Source of the DNA: Salinivirgaceae bacterium
GTDB taxonomy: Bacteria > Bacteroidota > Bacteroidia > Bacteroidales > SZUA-534
Assembly: GCA_017474765.1 (NCBI GenBank)
Contig: JAFVGW010000044.1
Location: 23,676-87,675 of the forward strand
Direction: 5' to 3'
DNA: 64,000 nucleotides
Shown here: piece by piece, positions 18,768 to 29,003 of the stretch
Layout: every line of letters begins with the position of its first letter
Numbering within the stretch: the first letter of the stretch is position 1
Translations under genes and position numbers: made by a program
Notes under the pieces: model-generated
The model's input: only the letters and a program-made list of their open reading frames with translations
What the model was told of the DNA's origin: nothing
The model's database searches: none

Positions 18768-18791
18768 TTGACTAATAATTTGCTAACAGAT

Positions 18792-18831
18792 AATCCCCTG
18801 TGGCCTATGGCTGCGGGGGATTCTTGTTTTT
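18792..18831 (+). terminator. Intrinsic terminator after the TPR gene
   Basis: AATCCCC stem with GGGGATT around a 17-nt loop that has further pairing, followed by a T-rich tract. Confidence 0.7.
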
Positions 18832-18975
18832 ATTATTTAAATAATTACGATTTCCGCACCAAAGCAATCAATTGCTTCAGCAAGCAACAAATTCTGCTTA
18901 ACTTTGCCCAAAATAACGGATTGTAAGAAGCATTGGACATCATAACTTCTAAATCCCATTCATATATAATATGTT

Positions 18976-19827
18976 ATGCGATTCAAACTGACTATTGAAT
19001 ACGACGGAAGCCGCTACGCAGGATGGCAGGTTCAGAAAGGCGAGCGAACCGTTCAAGGTGCATTTTTCGACGCCTGCAAGAAAATTTTTGGCGAGACACG
19101 GTTCGAGTTTTTCGGCTCAGGCCGCACCGATGCCGGCGTGCACGCCTTGGGGCAAGTGGCTCATCTTGAAGTGGATACAAAAATATCAACCGAACGGCTG
19201 ATGTTGAGCCTGAACGACAATCTGCCATACGATATAAACGTTCTGGCCGTTGAACAGGTGAACCCGAAGTTCCATGCACGCTTCGATGCCGTTGAACGCA
19301 GTTATATCTATCTGATTACCAAGCGCCGCACGGCTTTCGGCAAGAGCAACGCTTGGTGGATTCGCGATGAGCTCGATGTTGAATCGATGCGCAAGGCGGC
19401 AAAAGAGATGATTGGCCGCCATGATTTTGCTTCGTTCACCGACAAAAACGCTGAAACGCCCAACACCATCGTAGTCATCAACAGCATAATGATTTACGAG
19501 ATTGGCGACCAGATTGCCATACACATTACTGGCTCACATTTCCTTTGGAAGATGGTGCGCCGCATGGTGGGCGTGCTCGTTGAGCTGGGACGCGGAAAGA
19601 TAACAATGGTTGACATCGACAATATGTTCGACACCTACTCGTCGCTGCCGGCAAAACTCACTGCACCAGCCGCCGGACTCTATCTTGAGCACATCTATTA
19701 CAAAGGCGAACACACCATTCACGGACCGCAGATTGTGCCGCAGCTGATAAATATGGGAACTTTTTCAAGGCAGGAAAATGTCAGGCAGGAAAGCGTAAAG
19801 CGGCCGGACACAATGTATAAGGAATAA
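18976..19827 (+). CDS. truA: tRNA pseudouridine(38-40) synthase
   Basis: 283 aa. Catalytic Asp is in GSGRTDAGVHA; YDGSRYAGWQ and HFLWKMVRRMVG are family signatures. Modifies U38-40 of the anticodon arm. The last 30 residues after the core are basic and not conserved. Converges with the lipoprotein gene at 19938. Confidence 0.97.
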   Translation: MRFKLTIEYDGSRYAGWQVQKGERTVQGAFFDACKKIFGETRFEFFGSGRTDAGVHALGQVAHLEVDTKISTERLMLSLNDNLPYDINVLAVEQVNPKFHARFDAVERSYIYLITKRRTAFGKSNAWWIRDELDVESMRKAAKEMIGRHDFASFTDKNAETPNTIVVINSIMIYEIGDQIAIHITGSHFLWKMVRRMVGVLVELGRGKITMVDIDNMFDTYSSLPAKLTAPAAGLYLEHIYYKGEHTIHGPQIVPQLINMGTFSRQENVRQESVKRPDTMYKE

Positions 19828-19872
19828 TTTCATTCTCCACACCGAGCATCGCACGACTTGAAACCAACGCAA

Positions 19873-19915
19873 TCTCGCCTGGCGAAATAAACCTATTGGC
19901 ATCCGCCAGGTGAGA
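19873..19915. terminator. Long inverted repeat between convergent genes, probable terminator
   Basis: Arms TCTCGCCTGGCG and CGCCAGGTGAGA pair over 12 positions with one G:T, around a 19-nt loop. There is no T-run, so factor-assisted termination or another role is possible. Confidence 0.45.
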
Positions 19916-19937
19916 CTGTGAAGTCATGAGTGCTGCA

Positions 19938-20876
19938 TCACTCAGCAGCAAAGTAGAAATAGTTCGACACCCCACCTTCGGCAAGCGTATCCCCCTGAAC
20001 TACATAGCTTTGGTAACTTGCACCTTCCTCGCCTCCATTGTAGGTGTATATATTAAGATTTCCATTCTCAATGGTTGCGAATAGGATATCATAGCCATAG
20101 AATTCACCTTCGTCGCCCTCGCGCCATGTTGAAAATTCGTTCCACTCACTTGGAAAATCCTTGGTAACGGTTGTTCCGTCGGACTTCACAATTGCTATTA
20201 CGCCCAACACCTTATTCTCAATGGTTTCAAACTGCATGACATAATAATTGTAGTCACCAAATGTGGCATCGAGTTTGAATTTTATGGCTTTCTTGCCATA
20301 CTGCTTTTCGAATTTTGCTTTCTCCTTGCTTACATCGACTGGCGCATCATCAACATCAAAATTCTTGACATCTAGCAATTTTGTCTCATTCTTGAATTTC
20401 TCGTCAACCAAAAGAGGAGTTCCCCAGAACACATCGTACTCGCTTTGCGGATTGGTCAGTAGTTTGCCACTATGCATTTCGAAATACCACCCGCGACAAT
20501 TGTCATAGTTATATGGTGTGTCGCGTCCAGTGTCGGCATCTTTATCTCCCTCCTGAAGTCCTTTGAAATCAACATCATAATACTTGCCTTCGAAGAGAAT
20601 GTACTTGTAGTTTTTCAGATAGTCGGGAGCATTGTCGGCTGTTACCTCGGAAGAGGCCTTAAGCAAAAATTTAGAACCATCTTTATTGCCCAACAGGAAA
20701 ACTGGTTTATTGCCAGCGTTTTGTGAAGATTCACCGCTTACCGCCGACTCGGTGCCAACATCGCCTGCAACCGACTCTGTTTCAATGTTTTTAGCGGCAT
20801 CGCCGTTTTTGTTTTGTTTGCTAGTGCAGGCCGCAAGAGCCAATACACAAAGGGTGGGAATTAATAGTCTCTTCAT
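19938..20876 (-). CDS. Lipoprotein of unknown function
   Basis: 312 aa. Signal MKRLLIPTLCVLALAAC. A disordered Ser/Glu-rich stretch (about 20-60) precedes a single domain with repeated aromatic beta-type segments (YKYILFEGKYYDVDF, DATFGDYNYYVMQFETIENK). Similar signal and layout to the next gene, suggesting related surface proteins. No family recognised. Confidence 0.65.
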   Translation of the reverse strand: MKRLLIPTLCVLALAACTSKQNKNGDAAKNIETESVAGDVGTESAVSGESSQNAGNKPVFLLGNKDGSKFLLKASSEVTADNAPDYLKNYKYILFEGKYYDVDFKGLQEGDKDADTGRDTPYNYDNCRGWYFEMHSGKLLTNPQSEYDVFWGTPLLVDEKFKNETKLLDVKNFDVDDAPVDVSKEKAKFEKQYGKKAIKFKLDATFGDYNYYVMQFETIENKVLGVIAIVKSDGTTVTKDFPSEWNEFSTWREGDEGEFYGYDILFATIENGNLNIYTYNGGEEGASYQSYVVQGDTLAEGGVSNYFYFAAE

Positions 20877-20914
20877 TGCTTAAATAGTTTTTAGTTAATG
20901 TAAAATGTTTATTG

Positions 20915-22678
20915 TCACTGCTTTTCGAACTCTTCGCCGTTCCAAACGAGAACATCTTCCGAGCCATCGCTTGTCAGGAAACTGATTTTTTGCCCATTGT
21001 CATCGAAAACTGCATCGTAACCATCTTTGCTGTAAGGTTTTAGCGCTTTCTGCAACTTGTTTTTGGTGAGTTTTCCGTCTTCGTAGGTGTATTCGGAAAT
21101 CTGGTTCTCATCAAAACTGTATATACCCGACCATGTTTCGCACGCAAGTTTGTATATATCAATTACTTTGTAGCCTTTGCCATTGCTCAGTTCGAAGCAT
21201 TGGATGCTGCGTGTGCGCATGCAGTGCGAGTCGTTGACATCTATTGTGTAAACAGCATGGTTTTTGCTGTATTTCAATGCCTTCCCTCCTGCGGCATCGT
21301 CGGGCTGGCGCTCAAGTTGGTTCCAAATGTCAATCAAGTCGCAGCCATCGTAAATATCTGAAATGGTAACCCATCCCAGCGGCACTTCCGACAGTTTCAG
21401 CAGCGGATAGGCTGGTACTGAGCAAATTACGTCACACTCGCCGTCGCTGTCAGTAACGGTGTGTTCCAGATAGTCGATTTCGTAATATGAGCAGCCGCCA
21501 CCTTCATCCCAACACATTGACTGACTGTAATTAATCAGATAGAAATCGTCGTCTTGGTAGTGAAAAACATATTCTTTTGTCGATTCCATACTTGCCGAGA
21601 CGTAAAGTGTGTCGTTGACAGCGTGCGCCACCAGGTCGCCTTCAGAATCGGCGCGGCGGGCAACCAACTTGCGGTTGTAGGCGCCGTGGTTGTCTCTGAA
21701 ATATACGGCAAACTCCAGATAGTCTTTATCATTGATTACCAAATCCTTAAAACCATCGCCGTTAATATCCGACTCGCTAATCAGGTCATCAGTACAAGCA
21801 CTATACAATTGATCGATGCGATAACCTGAAGCGGCAAATTTTCCACCGTCCGACTCAAAATAACGCAAATCCTCCTCGTAAGGCTTGTGTTTCGAGTCAA
21901 TTATGTAATTATCACAATCCCAATGATATATGACGTATGGAAAAACTGGATTGCTTTTGTTGGCCAAACCGCTGATTGGGTCTGGAAGAACGTTGTTTTG
22001 ATACGGATTCAGCGTCACAGATATGCTGTTGTCGGAGTAGTTGATGTAAAATTTGTAAGATAGCGGCGAATTTGCCAGACAATCGTAGGCATCTTGGGGA
22101 AACTTGTCGGCGTTTGAGTAAAAATCGGTTATCTCTGGCTTGGGCAAGGCATGGCGGATGGTGCCGTGGTCGTTGATGGTAAACGAAATTCGGCCATCGA
22201 CATAGTAGCAGCCTTCGTTAGTGACTGTAACCTGACCATTATCGGGATTACTGCTGCACGCATCCACAATCACCACATATCCATTATCCCTCTTGACAAA
22301 GTAGCACGACCAGAGTTTGTCGGCTCTGCCGTTGACAGGACGGGCCCAATAGCGAGTGTTGGTGTAATGTGTGGTTTGTTCGGTTGGCGGCTCATTAGTC
22401 CAGCATGAGTAATTTTTCAGGTCGTCGGGCGAGAGATTATCGTCAAGCAATTCGAGCCATAAATTGGGAACATGGTTCTCTTTCAGGAATTTAAAGACTT
22501 CGCAACTGATGGCGCTGAAATCATCTGAGTCATCGTGCTCAGCGGTGGTATCGGCAATTTCCATCGTTGTGGTTTCGGCTGTTTGCTGTTGTCTGACTTC
22601 AGACGGCTTCGTTTTCTGATTCCCCGTGCATGCCGCCAGAAACAATACACAAAAGGCTTGAACTATTATTTTTTGCAT
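20915..22678 (-). CDS. Large lipoprotein of unknown function with an FG-GAP-like motif
   Basis: 587 aa. Signal MQKIIVQAFCVLFLAAC. Acidic linker, then a long domain containing SESDINGDGFKDLVINDKD, a DxNxDGxxD calcium-binding type repeat as in VCBS/FG-GAP propellers. Mostly beta by composition. 38 bp upstream of the previous lipoprotein, same strand, likely co-transcribed. Role unknown. Confidence 0.65.
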   Translation of the reverse strand: MQKIIVQAFCVLFLAACTGNQKTKPSEVRQQQTAETTTMEIADTTAEHDDSDDFSAISCEVFKFLKENHVPNLWLELLDDNLSPDDLKNYSCWTNEPPTEQTTHYTNTRYWARPVNGRADKLWSCYFVKRDNGYVVIVDACSSNPDNGQVTVTNEGCYYVDGRISFTINDHGTIRHALPKPEITDFYSNADKFPQDAYDCLANSPLSYKFYINYSDNSISVTLNPYQNNVLPDPISGLANKSNPVFPYVIYHWDCDNYIIDSKHKPYEEDLRYFESDGGKFAASGYRIDQLYSACTDDLISESDINGDGFKDLVINDKDYLEFAVYFRDNHGAYNRKLVARRADSEGDLVAHAVNDTLYVSASMESTKEYVFHYQDDDFYLINYSQSMCWDEGGGCSYYEIDYLEHTVTDSDGECDVICSVPAYPLLKLSEVPLGWVTISDIYDGCDLIDIWNQLERQPDDAAGGKALKYSKNHAVYTIDVNDSHCMRTRSIQCFELSNGKGYKVIDIYKLACETWSGIYSFDENQISEYTYEDGKLTKNKLQKALKPYSKDGYDAVFDDNGQKISFLTSDGSEDVLVWNGEEFEKQ

Positions 22679-22824
22679 TATTATGAGTTATAAATGATAA
22701 TATGCAAATATATGGAGAACATTCTGAAAATGTTCGTGTATTTGCAAGTGATTTTGATTTGTTAAAAATCATATATTTACATCAAAATATCGCGACAAGC
22801 GGTATCGAAATTAAACCTGACGAT

Positions 22825-23604
22825 ATGAACATGCTTAAAAAGAGTCTTTGTGTAGCCGCCCTAATGGCTGGCTTAAACGCCGCAGCACAGAATCCGTACA
22901 GCGAAATTGAAGCGGACAGCGCCGAATTCGCAGTGGAAGTGAAATTCTCAGGCCAGAAGCCTGGCATTGCCGACTTTGTCACCGCCTGGATTGGCGACGA
23001 ACCTGAGGACGAACTCACCGGACTATTGTATGATATTTGGCAGAACCACCTCAAAAATAAGCCTTTGAACAAAAACGAAAGGATAACCGTGGATGCAAAA
23101 AACGGCTATGTGTGTTTTGAAATAAACACCCCCGACGAGGGTGACGGCTATGGCGAAGGCAAAACCTCTGTGGAAATGTGCTACTGGAACTGCTCCGACG
23201 GCAAACATAAAGTTATAGCCAAATCGGTGTCACAATATCAGAACGGCAAAGCCTTTTTGTCTGAATTTGGCGGAATTTCCTTCGCAATCTATAATAACGA
23301 CACGCACAAAATTGTCTTCACAAATGGCTCTGGGCTTGGTGCGGATGATATAGAGACTGGAGTTGAACACCTCAACTACGGAAGTAATGGCGACGGCGAG
23401 TTTTATGTTGAAAACAGCAAAACGGGCGAACGGAAGAAGATTACCGAAGATGAATATAATATATGGTATGAAAATTACCCTGTCATCACCTATGCTCTGC
23501 CACGCAGCGGAAAAAACATCACCGCCACAATCAACAACCTGCCGTCGGGCAACAAGCAAGTGACACTTGTGTGGGACGGCCTGCGCTTTGAATTGCAAAA
23601 GTGA
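22825..23604 (+). CDS. Secreted protein of unknown function
   Basis: 259 aa from the ATG at 22825 (MNMLKKSLCVAALMAGLNAAAQ is a clear signal peptide); an in-frame extension to 22702 is unlikely to be translated. Mature part is acidic with beta-type segments (GYVCFEINTPDEGDGY, KQVTLVWDGLRFELQK). No family recognised. Divergent from the lipoprotein pair. Confidence 0.6.
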   Translation: MNMLKKSLCVAALMAGLNAAAQNPYSEIEADSAEFAVEVKFSGQKPGIADFVTAWIGDEPEDELTGLLYDIWQNHLKNKPLNKNERITVDAKNGYVCFEINTPDEGDGYGEGKTSVEMCYWNCSDGKHKVIAKSVSQYQNGKAFLSEFGGISFAIYNNDTHKIVFTNGSGLGADDIETGVEHLNYGSNGDGEFYVENSKTGERKKITEDEYNIWYENYPVITYALPRSGKNITATINNLPSGNKQVTLVWDGLRFELQK

Positions 23605-23654
23605 TGCCGCAGGTATTTACAACCTTAGTCGGAATGAGTTAAAACGTTGATTCA

Positions 23655-25331
23655 TTACTCTTTCAGTTTCCGATACTTAATGCGATGCGGCTCAATGTCG
23701 CCCAGACGCTTCTTCTTATTTTCCTCATATTCAGAGTATGAGCCTTCGAAGAAATAGACTTGCGAGTCGCCTTCGAACGCCAGAATGTGAGTGGCCACGC
23801 GGTCGAGAAACCAGCGGTCGTGCGAAATGACAACGGCGCAACCAGCAAAGTTCTCAAGACCTTCCTCAAGTGCGCGCAAGGTGTTCACATCAATGTCGTT
23901 GCCTGGCTCGTCGAGCAGCAGCACGTTGGCTTCCGACTTGAGCGTGAGAGCCAGGTGCAGGCGGTTTCGCTCGCCACCCGAAAGCACACCAGCCTTCTTC
24001 TCCTGGTCGGCACCCGAGAAGTTGAAACGCGACAGATAAGCCCGCGCGTTAACAAACCGCCCGCCGATTTTTATCTCGTCCAAACCGTCGGAAATTATCT
24101 GATAGACAGTCTTTTCAGGGTCGATTTTGGCGTGCATCTGGTCGATATAGCCGAGTTTGACGGTCTCTCCTACTTTGAACTCGCCGCTGTCGGGTTTCTC
24201 AATGCCCATAATCAGGCGGAAAAGCGTGGTTTTGCCAGCGCCGTTCGGACCAATGACACCAACAATGCCGTTTTGCGGCAGAACAAAATTCAGGTTCTCG
24301 TAGAGCAGTTTGTCACCGTATGCCTTGCTAACATTGTGTGCTTCAATAACATTCGTACCCAAACGCGGTCCGTTTGGAATAAAAATCTCGAGCGTCTGCT
24401 CCTTTTCTTTGGTGTCTTCGTTGAGCAGGCGGTCGTAAGCGTTCAAACGCGCTTTCTGCTTTGCCTGTCGGGCTTTCGGGGCCATACGCACCCACTCCAA
24501 CTCGCGCTCCAGAGTCTTGCGGCGGCGGCTCTCGGTCTTTTCTTCCATCTCCAGGCGCTTGGTCTTCTGCTCAAGCCACGACGAGTAGTTTCCCTTCCAC
24601 GGAATGCCTTCGCCGCGGTCGAGTTCGAGAATCCAACCTGCCACATTATCAAGAAAATAACGGTCGTGAGTAACGGCAATAACAGTGCCTTTGTATTGCT
24701 GCAAATGCGCTTCGAGCCACTGCACCGACTCGGCGTCAAGGTGGTTGGTGGGCTCGTCAAGCAGCAGAATATCAGGTTCTTGCAAAAGCAATCGGCACAA
24801 AGCCACACGGCGGCGCTCACCACCCGACAGGTTCTCTATCTTCCAATCGGCTGGCGGACAGCGCAATGCGTCCATCGCGCGCTCCAGAGTGCTATCGAGT
24901 TCCCAACCGTTGTGCTGCTCAATCAACTCGGTCAGTTCGCCCTGACGCTCAATGAGTTTGGTCATTTCATCGTCGCTCATCGGCTCGGCAAACTTCAGGT
25001 TCACTTCTTCGTACTCCTTCAGCAGAGCGACAACTTCGGCCGTGCCTTCTTCAACCACTTCACGCACAGTCTTTTGCGGATCGAGTTGCGGCTCCTGCTC
25101 CAGATAGCCGACCGAATAGCCTGGCGAGAATACGACCTCACCTTCGAAACTCTTGTCAACGCCAGCGATAATCTTCATCAGCGTCGATTTTCCCGCGCCA
25201 TTCAATCCCAAAATGCCGATTTTGGCGCCGTAGAAAAACGACAAATAAATGTTGTTCAATATCTTTTTCTGCGGCGGAATGGTCTTGCCCACTCCCACCA
25301 TCGAGAAAATAACTTTGTTGTCTTCTGCCAT
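23655..25331 (-). CDS. ettA: Energy-dependent translational throttle protein EttA (ABC-F)
   Basis: 558 aa, usual length. Two ABC ATPase domains with no membrane part: first Walker [10 protein letters not shown], signature LSGGERRR, Walker [13 protein letters not shown]; second [17 protein letters not shown] and [12 protein letters not shown]. The arm and basic linker (residues 240-300) match EttA, which binds the ribosomal E site when ATP is low. Confidence 0.95.
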   Translation of the reverse strand: MAEDNKVIFSMVGVGKTIPPQKKILNNIYLSFFYGAKIGILGLNGAGKSTLMKIIAGVDKSFEGEVVFSPGYSVGYLEQEPQLDPQKTVREVVEEGTAEVVALLKEYEEVNLKFAEPMSDDEMTKLIERQGELTELIEQHNGWELDSTLERAMDALRCPPADWKIENLSGGERRRVALCRLLLQEPDILLLDEPTNHLDAESVQWLEAHLQQYKGTVIAVTHDRYFLDNVAGWILELDRGEGIPWKGNYSSWLEQKTKRLEMEEKTESRRRKTLERELEWVRMAPKARQAKQKARLNAYDRLLNEDTKEKEQTLEIFIPNGPRLGTNVIEAHNVSKAYGDKLLYENLNFVLPQNGIVGVIGPNGAGKTTLFRLIMGIEKPDSGEFKVGETVKLGYIDQMHAKIDPEKTVYQIISDGLDEIKIGGRFVNARAYLSRFNFSGADQEKKAGVLSGGERNRLHLALTLKSEANVLLLDEPGNDIDVNTLRALEEGLENFAGCAVVISHDRWFLDRVATHILAFEGDSQVYFFEGSYSEYEENKKKRLGDIEPHRIKYRKLKE

Positions 25332-25384
25332 AATTATCTGATTTTTAAATTTATATCAATTTTATAAGATTGCCAACATCCGTT

Positions 25385-25720
25385 TCAGTAAATCCAAGGT
25401 GCGTGCATCGATTGTTTCATAGTGTAGCATCGGAACTGTTCTTTTGGCGTTGACGAAATTGCAGAAACGAAAGCAAGCGAACGTGGGTCAAGCGAACGTA
25501 AATGTTTTGAAATCTCGAATATACGTTGTTTCCCATAATATGAGCACAGCAAATTCCAATCGGTTATCTGCCCCCGCTCCAAAACCCGCTGCACAACGTA
25601 TGGGGCATTGATTTCCAAATCGATAGACTCGGCATCAACATCCCAAAATAGATTTTTTGAGAAATTCTGTATGACGTTTTTTCCGTTCATTTCAGCATAA
25701 TTGCTACAAATGTAAACCAT
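25385..25720 (-). CDS. DUF6922-like orphan protein
   Basis: About 111 aa (a start at 25690 is equally possible). Core NLFWDVDAESIDLEINAPYV, then RVLERGQITDWNLLCSYYG, RSLDPRSLAFVSAIS and EQFRCYTMKQ matches a Bacteroidetes family usually encoded just before a nucleotidyltransferase or toxin-like partner. No partner follows here; ettA is next after a 50-bp gap. Possibly the remnant of a toxin-antitoxin unit. Confidence 0.55.
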   Translation of the reverse strand: MVYICSNYAEMNGKNVIQNFSKNLFWDVDAESIDLEINAPYVVQRVLERGQITDWNLLCSYYGKQRIFEISKHLRSLDPRSLAFVSAISSTPKEQFRCYTMKQSMHAPWIY

Positions 25721-25812
25721 TTCGCAGTTGTTTTTGTGTTTTTGATATACAATAGCAAAAAAATCTGTGCGATTTCCGACCACATTGGTTTGGTGTTTGT
25801 TATTGTAAATGT

Positions 25813-25820
25813 TAGTTTTG
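25813..25820 (+). promoter_or_regulatory. -7 promoter element of the PP2C-LysM gene
   Basis: TAGTTTTG fits TAnnTTTG, 23 nt before the ATG at 25843. Confidence 0.5.
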
Positions 25821-25842
25821 CGCCAAAGAAATTGTGACAACA

Positions 25843-27135
25843 ATGAAATTCAACATAAACTTCGGCAGTATCAGCAATTTAGGCAAGGTGAAGGAACACA
25901 ACACCGACGCCGTTATTGAGTTTCCGATTGCCGACGGACACGTTTTTGCAGTTTGCGACGGCCACGACGGCGTTGAGTTCGGCGGCGCATTGGCGGCAAA
26001 AATCACCACCGAAGAAATCAAACGCTACTTTTTCGACCGCTCGTACAGCAACCTGTCGAACGCTCTGACAAACGCCGTGTCGTATGCCAACTATTGCGTT
26101 TTCAATCAGGCAAATACGAATGAGAAATACAACGGCATCGGCTCAACTCTGGCCATCTTGATTGTCCAGAACGACGAAGCCTACTACGCATCGGCGGGCA
26201 ACAGCCGAATCTACATCCACAAAGACGGCCAGATTGCCCAAATCACCCGCGACCACGTTGAGAACGGCGAAGTGAGCGTGCTGGTTGGCAAAGAGAAAAA
26301 CATCAAATTCAGCGTCTGCAAGAACCCAATCCAACTCGACGGCAACGAGACGTTTCTGCTCTGCTCCGACGGACTGACCAGCCAACTTTCTGACAACGAG
26401 ATATTTGAAGTCTTGAACAACAGCGATATGTCGTCGGAAATGAAGACCGCCCGCCTGATTGAGTTGGCGAACAACGCTGGCGGCGCTGACAATGTTTCGG
26501 TACAAGTAATTGACTTTTCAACAATGACAAAAAAGAAGGAACCGCAGGTGTCGATATGGCGCACAGTGGCCATTGTATCGTCGCTATTGCTCTTTATCAT
26601 AGTGTTTTACGAGATTTACAAGCACAAGGTGAACGAAGGCGCGCCCGAGCGTCAGCCAATTGAGCAAACCGCTGCGCCGACGCCTGCAAGCGAGCCTGCC
26701 AAACAAGAGCAATCGGCTGCTAATCAAACTGTTGAGCAACCGCAAGCCGCAAGCCAAGCCAACGCTCAAGCCGAAAACAAAAATGCAAAGACTGCCGAGC
26801 CCGCCACAAAACAAGCCAAACCAGTGGACGACAACAAGATACACATCCACGTTGTTGAGAAGGGCCAGAACCTGTTCCGCATTGGTCTGCGCTACAATGT
26901 GCCGCTTGCAAAACTCGAAGAAATGAACGGTGAAGCCGCTACCCAACTAATTGTCGGCGCTCGGCTGAAAATCCCCGTAAAGGCCATCCACAAAATTGCC
27001 AACGGCGAGACCATTGAATCGATTGCCGCACGATACGGCAACCCCGCATCGGACATCATCAAAGCGAACCAACTCTCTGACGGCGAGCAACTTGAAGTGG
27101 GCGACGAACTGATTATTCCGCTGTCGAAGAAATAA
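25843..27135 (+). CDS. PP2C-type phosphatase with transmembrane segment and two LysM domains
   Basis: 430 aa. Cytoplasmic PP2C domain (1-230) has the metal-binding residues in FAVCDGHDG, GIGSTLAIL, ASAGNSRIYI, LCSDGLTS and GGADNVSVQVI. One membrane helix (about 243-262, IWRTVAIVSSLLLFIIVF) is followed by an Ala/Gln/Pro linker and two LysM repeats (IHVVEKGQNLFRIGLRYNVP... and IHKIANGETIESIAARYG...). The layout implies an envelope-sensing Ser/Thr phosphatase, peptidoglycan outside and catalysis inside. A GTG three codons upstream is an alternative start. Confidence 0.9.
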   Translation: MKFNINFGSISNLGKVKEHNTDAVIEFPIADGHVFAVCDGHDGVEFGGALAAKITTEEIKRYFFDRSYSNLSNALTNAVSYANYCVFNQANTNEKYNGIGSTLAILIVQNDEAYYASAGNSRIYIHKDGQIAQITRDHVENGEVSVLVGKEKNIKFSVCKNPIQLDGNETFLLCSDGLTSQLSDNEIFEVLNNSDMSSEMKTARLIELANNAGGADNVSVQVIDFSTMTKKKEPQVSIWRTVAIVSSLLLFIIVFYEIYKHKVNEGAPERQPIEQTAAPTPASEPAKQEQSAANQTVEQPQAASQANAQAENKNAKTAEPATKQAKPVDDNKIHIHVVEKGQNLFRIGLRYNVPLAKLEEMNGEAATQLIVGARLKIPVKAIHKIANGETIESIAARYGNPASDIIKANQLSDGEQLEVGDELIIPLSKK

Positions 27136-27225
27136 TTGAAGGATTGAAGGATTGACTGAATGAATAATTTCAACCTGTTAAACTTGTTAAACCTTTCAAA
27201 CTTCACCGATTCACCGATTCACCAA
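27130..27225. repeat. Short tandem repeats in the 5' region of the Nudix gene
   Basis: attgaagg twice, ttgttaaacct-like units, and accgattc twice fill this gap. Same style as the repeats at 1832-1973 and the ggattta run at 6033-6053. Confidence 0.55.
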
Positions 27226-27229
27226 AAAA

Positions 27230-27766
27230 ATGACCATTTCTGAAACTGAAGAGATTCTGCCGCTGGTTGACGACCAGGGCAACGTGATTGGCAAAGCGCT
27301 GCGCAGCCAATGCCACTCCGACCGCACTCTGCTGCATCCTGTTGTGCATCTGCACGTTTTCAACCCGCAGGGCGAACTCTATCTGCAAAAACGCGCCCTG
27401 ACCAAACGAATCCAACCTGGCAAATGGGACACTGCCGTTGGCGGACACATTGCCTACGGCGAAGAAATTGCCGTCGCCCTACGCCGCGAAGCCCGCGAAG
27501 AAATCGGCCTGACCGACTTTGAGCCGATTCCAATCACAAGTTACAAATGGCAGTCGGCGGTTGAGAGCGAAATGATAAACGTCTTCGCAACCATCACCGA
27601 CAAGCCGCTCGTGAGCCGCAACGACGAGATTGACGACGCCCGCTTCTGGCCGCTCGACGAAATCCGCAACTCAATTGGCAAAGGCATAATGACACCGAAT
27701 TTTGAGAAAGAATTTACGAATGTTGTTGATACTGAAGCGGTTCTTGGAAAAATAAAAGGTAAATAA
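27230..27766 (+). CDS. Nudix hydrolase (isopentenyl-diphosphate isomerase-like/YfcD type)
   Basis: 178 aa. Nudix box GGHIAYGEEIAVALRREAREE fits GX5EX7REUXEEXGU. N-terminal PLVDDQGNVIGKALRSQCH and LLHPVVHLHVF are typical of the YfcD/Idi-like subgroup. Substrate is likely a nucleoside or prenyl diphosphate; not resolved. Confidence 0.88.
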   Translation: MTISETEEILPLVDDQGNVIGKALRSQCHSDRTLLHPVVHLHVFNPQGELYLQKRALTKRIQPGKWDTAVGGHIAYGEEIAVALRREAREEIGLTDFEPIPITSYKWQSAVESEMINVFATITDKPLVSRNDEIDDARFWPLDEIRNSIGKGIMTPNFEKEFTNVVDTEAVLGKIKGK

Positions 27767-27885
27767 TTAAAAGCATCGGACACGCTCACGCCCCCCTGCA
27801 CTTACAATTTATTATTTTTACGGCCCGCAAATTTAAAAACCGCAAGCAAAACTTAAATTTTGAATATAATTTTCGGAGAAAAAGT

Positions 27886-27914
27886 TTTGATTTTTACTTT
27901 TTGTTATACTTTTG
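27886..27914 (+). promoter_or_regulatory. Promoter of asnA
   Basis: TACTTTTG at 27907-27914 fits TAnnTTTG, with TTTG at 27886-27889, 17 bp apart. It lies 21 nt before the ATG at 27936. Confidence 0.55.
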
Positions 27915-27935
27915 ACGCACCAAAAAAGTGCGAAA

Positions 27936-28973
27936 ATGAGTAAACTGAATATTCCCAAAGGTTACAAACCTTTATTGAACCTGACTCAAACCGAGTTGGG
28001 CATACAACGCATAAAAGATTTTTTCCAATCGAACCTGTCGGCCGAGTTGCGGCTGAGGCGCGTAACGGCTCCGTTGTTTGTGCTGAAAGGCACTGGCCTG
28101 AACGACGACCTAAATGGTGTTGAGCGCCCCGTGACGTTCCCCATCAAGGATATGCAAGAACAAAATGCCGAAATTGTGCATTCGCTTGCAAAATGGAAAC
28201 GCATGATTTTGGCTGATTACGAAATAGATAGCGGATTCGGCATCTACACCGACATGAACGCTATCCGCGCCGACGAGGAACTCGACAACACCCACTCGCT
28301 CTACGTTGACCAGTGGGACTGGGAAATGTGCATCAACAAAGACGACCGCACCATCGATTTTCTGAAGACGACAGTGAAACGCATATTTTACGCAATGCGC
28401 CGCACTGAATATCTTGTGTATGAAATGTTTCCAAGCATTAAACCGCAACTTCCGCAGCGCATCCACTTTGTCTATGCCGACGACTTGTGCAAAATGTACC
28501 CAAAACTGACTCCGAAAGAGCGCGAAGACGCCATCACCAAAGAGTATGGTGCGGTGTTTATTATGGGCATTGGCGGCGTAATGAGCAATGGCGAGAAGCA
28601 CGACGGCCGCGCCCCCGACTACGACGACTGGACCACCCCGACTGGCGACGGACACTTCGGCCTGAACGGCGATATTTTGGTATGGGACAGCGTGTTAGGC
28701 CACGCTCTCGAACTCTCGTCAATGGGTATCCGTGTGGACAAGGAATCATTGCTGCGCCAACTTGAAATCACAGGACAGCAACAACGCAAGGAACTCTATT
28801 TCCACCGCCGCTTGCTCGAAGGTTCGCTCCCACTCTCAATCGGAGGCGGCATCGGACAATCAAGGCTCGGCATGTTCTTCCTGCGCAAGGCTCATATTGG
28901 CGAAATCCAAGCCAGCATCTGGCCCGACGACATGCGCAAAACTTGCGACGAGAACAATATTCCGCTGATTTAA
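27936..28973 (+). CDS. asnA: Aspartate-ammonia ligase
   Basis: 345 aa, ammonia-dependent asparagine synthetase with a class II aaRS-like fold. Signatures: LNLTQTELGIQRIKDFF, VERPVTFPIKDM, HSLYVDQWDWE, and the motif 3-like GGGIGQSRLGMFFL. Upstream in-frame codons overlap the promoter and are rejected. Last host gene before the element. Confidence 0.97.
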   Translation: MSKLNIPKGYKPLLNLTQTELGIQRIKDFFQSNLSAELRLRRVTAPLFVLKGTGLNDDLNGVERPVTFPIKDMQEQNAEIVHSLAKWKRMILADYEIDSGFGIYTDMNAIRADEELDNTHSLYVDQWDWEMCINKDDRTIDFLKTTVKRIFYAMRRTEYLVYEMFPSIKPQLPQRIHFVYADDLCKMYPKLTPKEREDAITKEYGAVFIMGIGGVMSNGEKHDGRAPDYDDWTTPTGDGHFGLNGDILVWDSVLGHALELSSMGIRVDKESLLRQLEITGQQQRKELYFHRRLLEGSLPLSIGGGIGQSRLGMFFLRKAHIGEIQASIWPDDMRKTCDENNIPLI

Positions 28974-29003
28974 GTTACTCTTGATAATAGGTATCACAAA
29001 AAA

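Noticed and set aside
23760..25367. Long open frame opposite ettA (535 codons)
   Set aside because: Exactly antisense to a well-supported ABC-F gene; codons mirror it and no family resembles the product.
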